This document shows, one piece after another, positions 63,974 through 64,000 of a stretch of 64,000 bases of DNA. Within the stretch, counting starts at the first letter, position 1. The number at the start of each line of letters is the position of its first letter. The position numbers and the translations under genes are program-made. Location: positions 62,001 through 126,000 of the forward strand of contig CAMFIE010000002.1 of the NCBI GenBank assembly GCA_945952315.1, given 5' to 3'. The stretch is from an uncultured Rhizobium sp. (GTDB taxonomy: Bacteria; Pseudomonadota; Alphaproteobacteria; Rhizobiales; Rhizobiaceae). Under the pieces are notes generated by a model. The model searched no databases. It was not told where the DNA came from and was given only the letters and a program-made list of their open reading frames with translations.

Positions 63974-64000
63974 CCCGCCCACAGATTGGAAAGCCGCTCC

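Noticed and set aside
1-64000. tRNA, rRNA, CRISPR, insertion sequences or phage genes
   Set aside because: None could be supported; intergenic gaps are short and no transposase, integrase or direct-repeat array was found.

Overview
The window looks like a chromosomal segment from a member of the Rhizobiaceae (Hyphomicrobiales, Alphaproteobacteria). The DNA is GC-rich and densely packed. The phospholipid N-methyltransferase is of the Sinorhizobium/Agrobacterium PmtA type. The block coaBC, dut, ubiB-ubiE-mutM followed by a strong promoter resembles the chromosomal neighbourhood of dnaA in rhizobia. About 57 protein genes are supported. I found no rRNA, tRNA, CRISPR array, insertion sequence or prophage.

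Layout. 1-16.2 kb: a cut-off PLP aminotransferase, a Zn/Cd/Pb-type P-type ATPase behind a MerR-type promoter, a Gfo/Idh/MocA oxidoreductase, a Gtr-like glycosylation set (GtrA flippase, GT2 transferase, large polytopic GT-C-like protein), xseA, proC, an M29 aminopeptidase, an AraC regulator with a DMT exporter, guaA, an MTA/SAH-nucleosidase-like protein and a thioesterase. 16.2-21.7 kb: a minus-strand operon of two imelysins, a di-heme oxidoreductase, a Tat-exported DUF1513 protein and TspO, probably iron-related, preceded by a perfect inverted repeat. 21.7-31.5 kb: housekeeping and small genes (RsmB-like, RlpA-like, QueG, GST, UppP, PyrF, PmtA) and an unlisted 51-residue secreted peptide. 31.5-44.6 kb: dnaN, rsmI-yraN, a cupin gene behind a 20-bp palindrome, gshB, comM, cysK, a LysE exporter, dut, prfC, pirin, a class II amidotransferase and coaBC. 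44.7-52.2 kb: a DevBCA-type ABC exporter, a DEAD-box helicase, and a metallophosphoesterase next to a Ser/Thr kinase-UspA fusion. 52.2-60.5 kb: the main accessory locus. 60.5-64 kb: ubiB, ubiE, mutM and a promoter for a gene beyond the window.

The standout locus is 52261-60508. Five tightly spaced minus-strand genes encode a histidine-ammonia-lyase-like protein that has lost the MIO Ala-Ser-Gly triad, a dihydropyrimidinase/allantoinase-like amidohydrolase, an M20 N-carbamoyl-amino-acid-type hydrolase, a DUF917 protein and a divergent urocanase. Facing them is a LysR-type regulator with two apparent helix-turn-helix segments. HutI, HutF and HutG are absent. The set matches, step by step, the known five-step bacterial route that degrades ergothioneine to trimethylamine, sulfide, CO2, ammonia and glutamate, so I read it as an ergothioneine (or related thiohistidine betaine) catabolic operon rather than a histidine utilisation operon. 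This is inference from family membership and active-site changes.

Starts were often moved inward from the longest open frame, using ribosome-binding sites, overlap with neighbours and family length; these choices are stated per gene.
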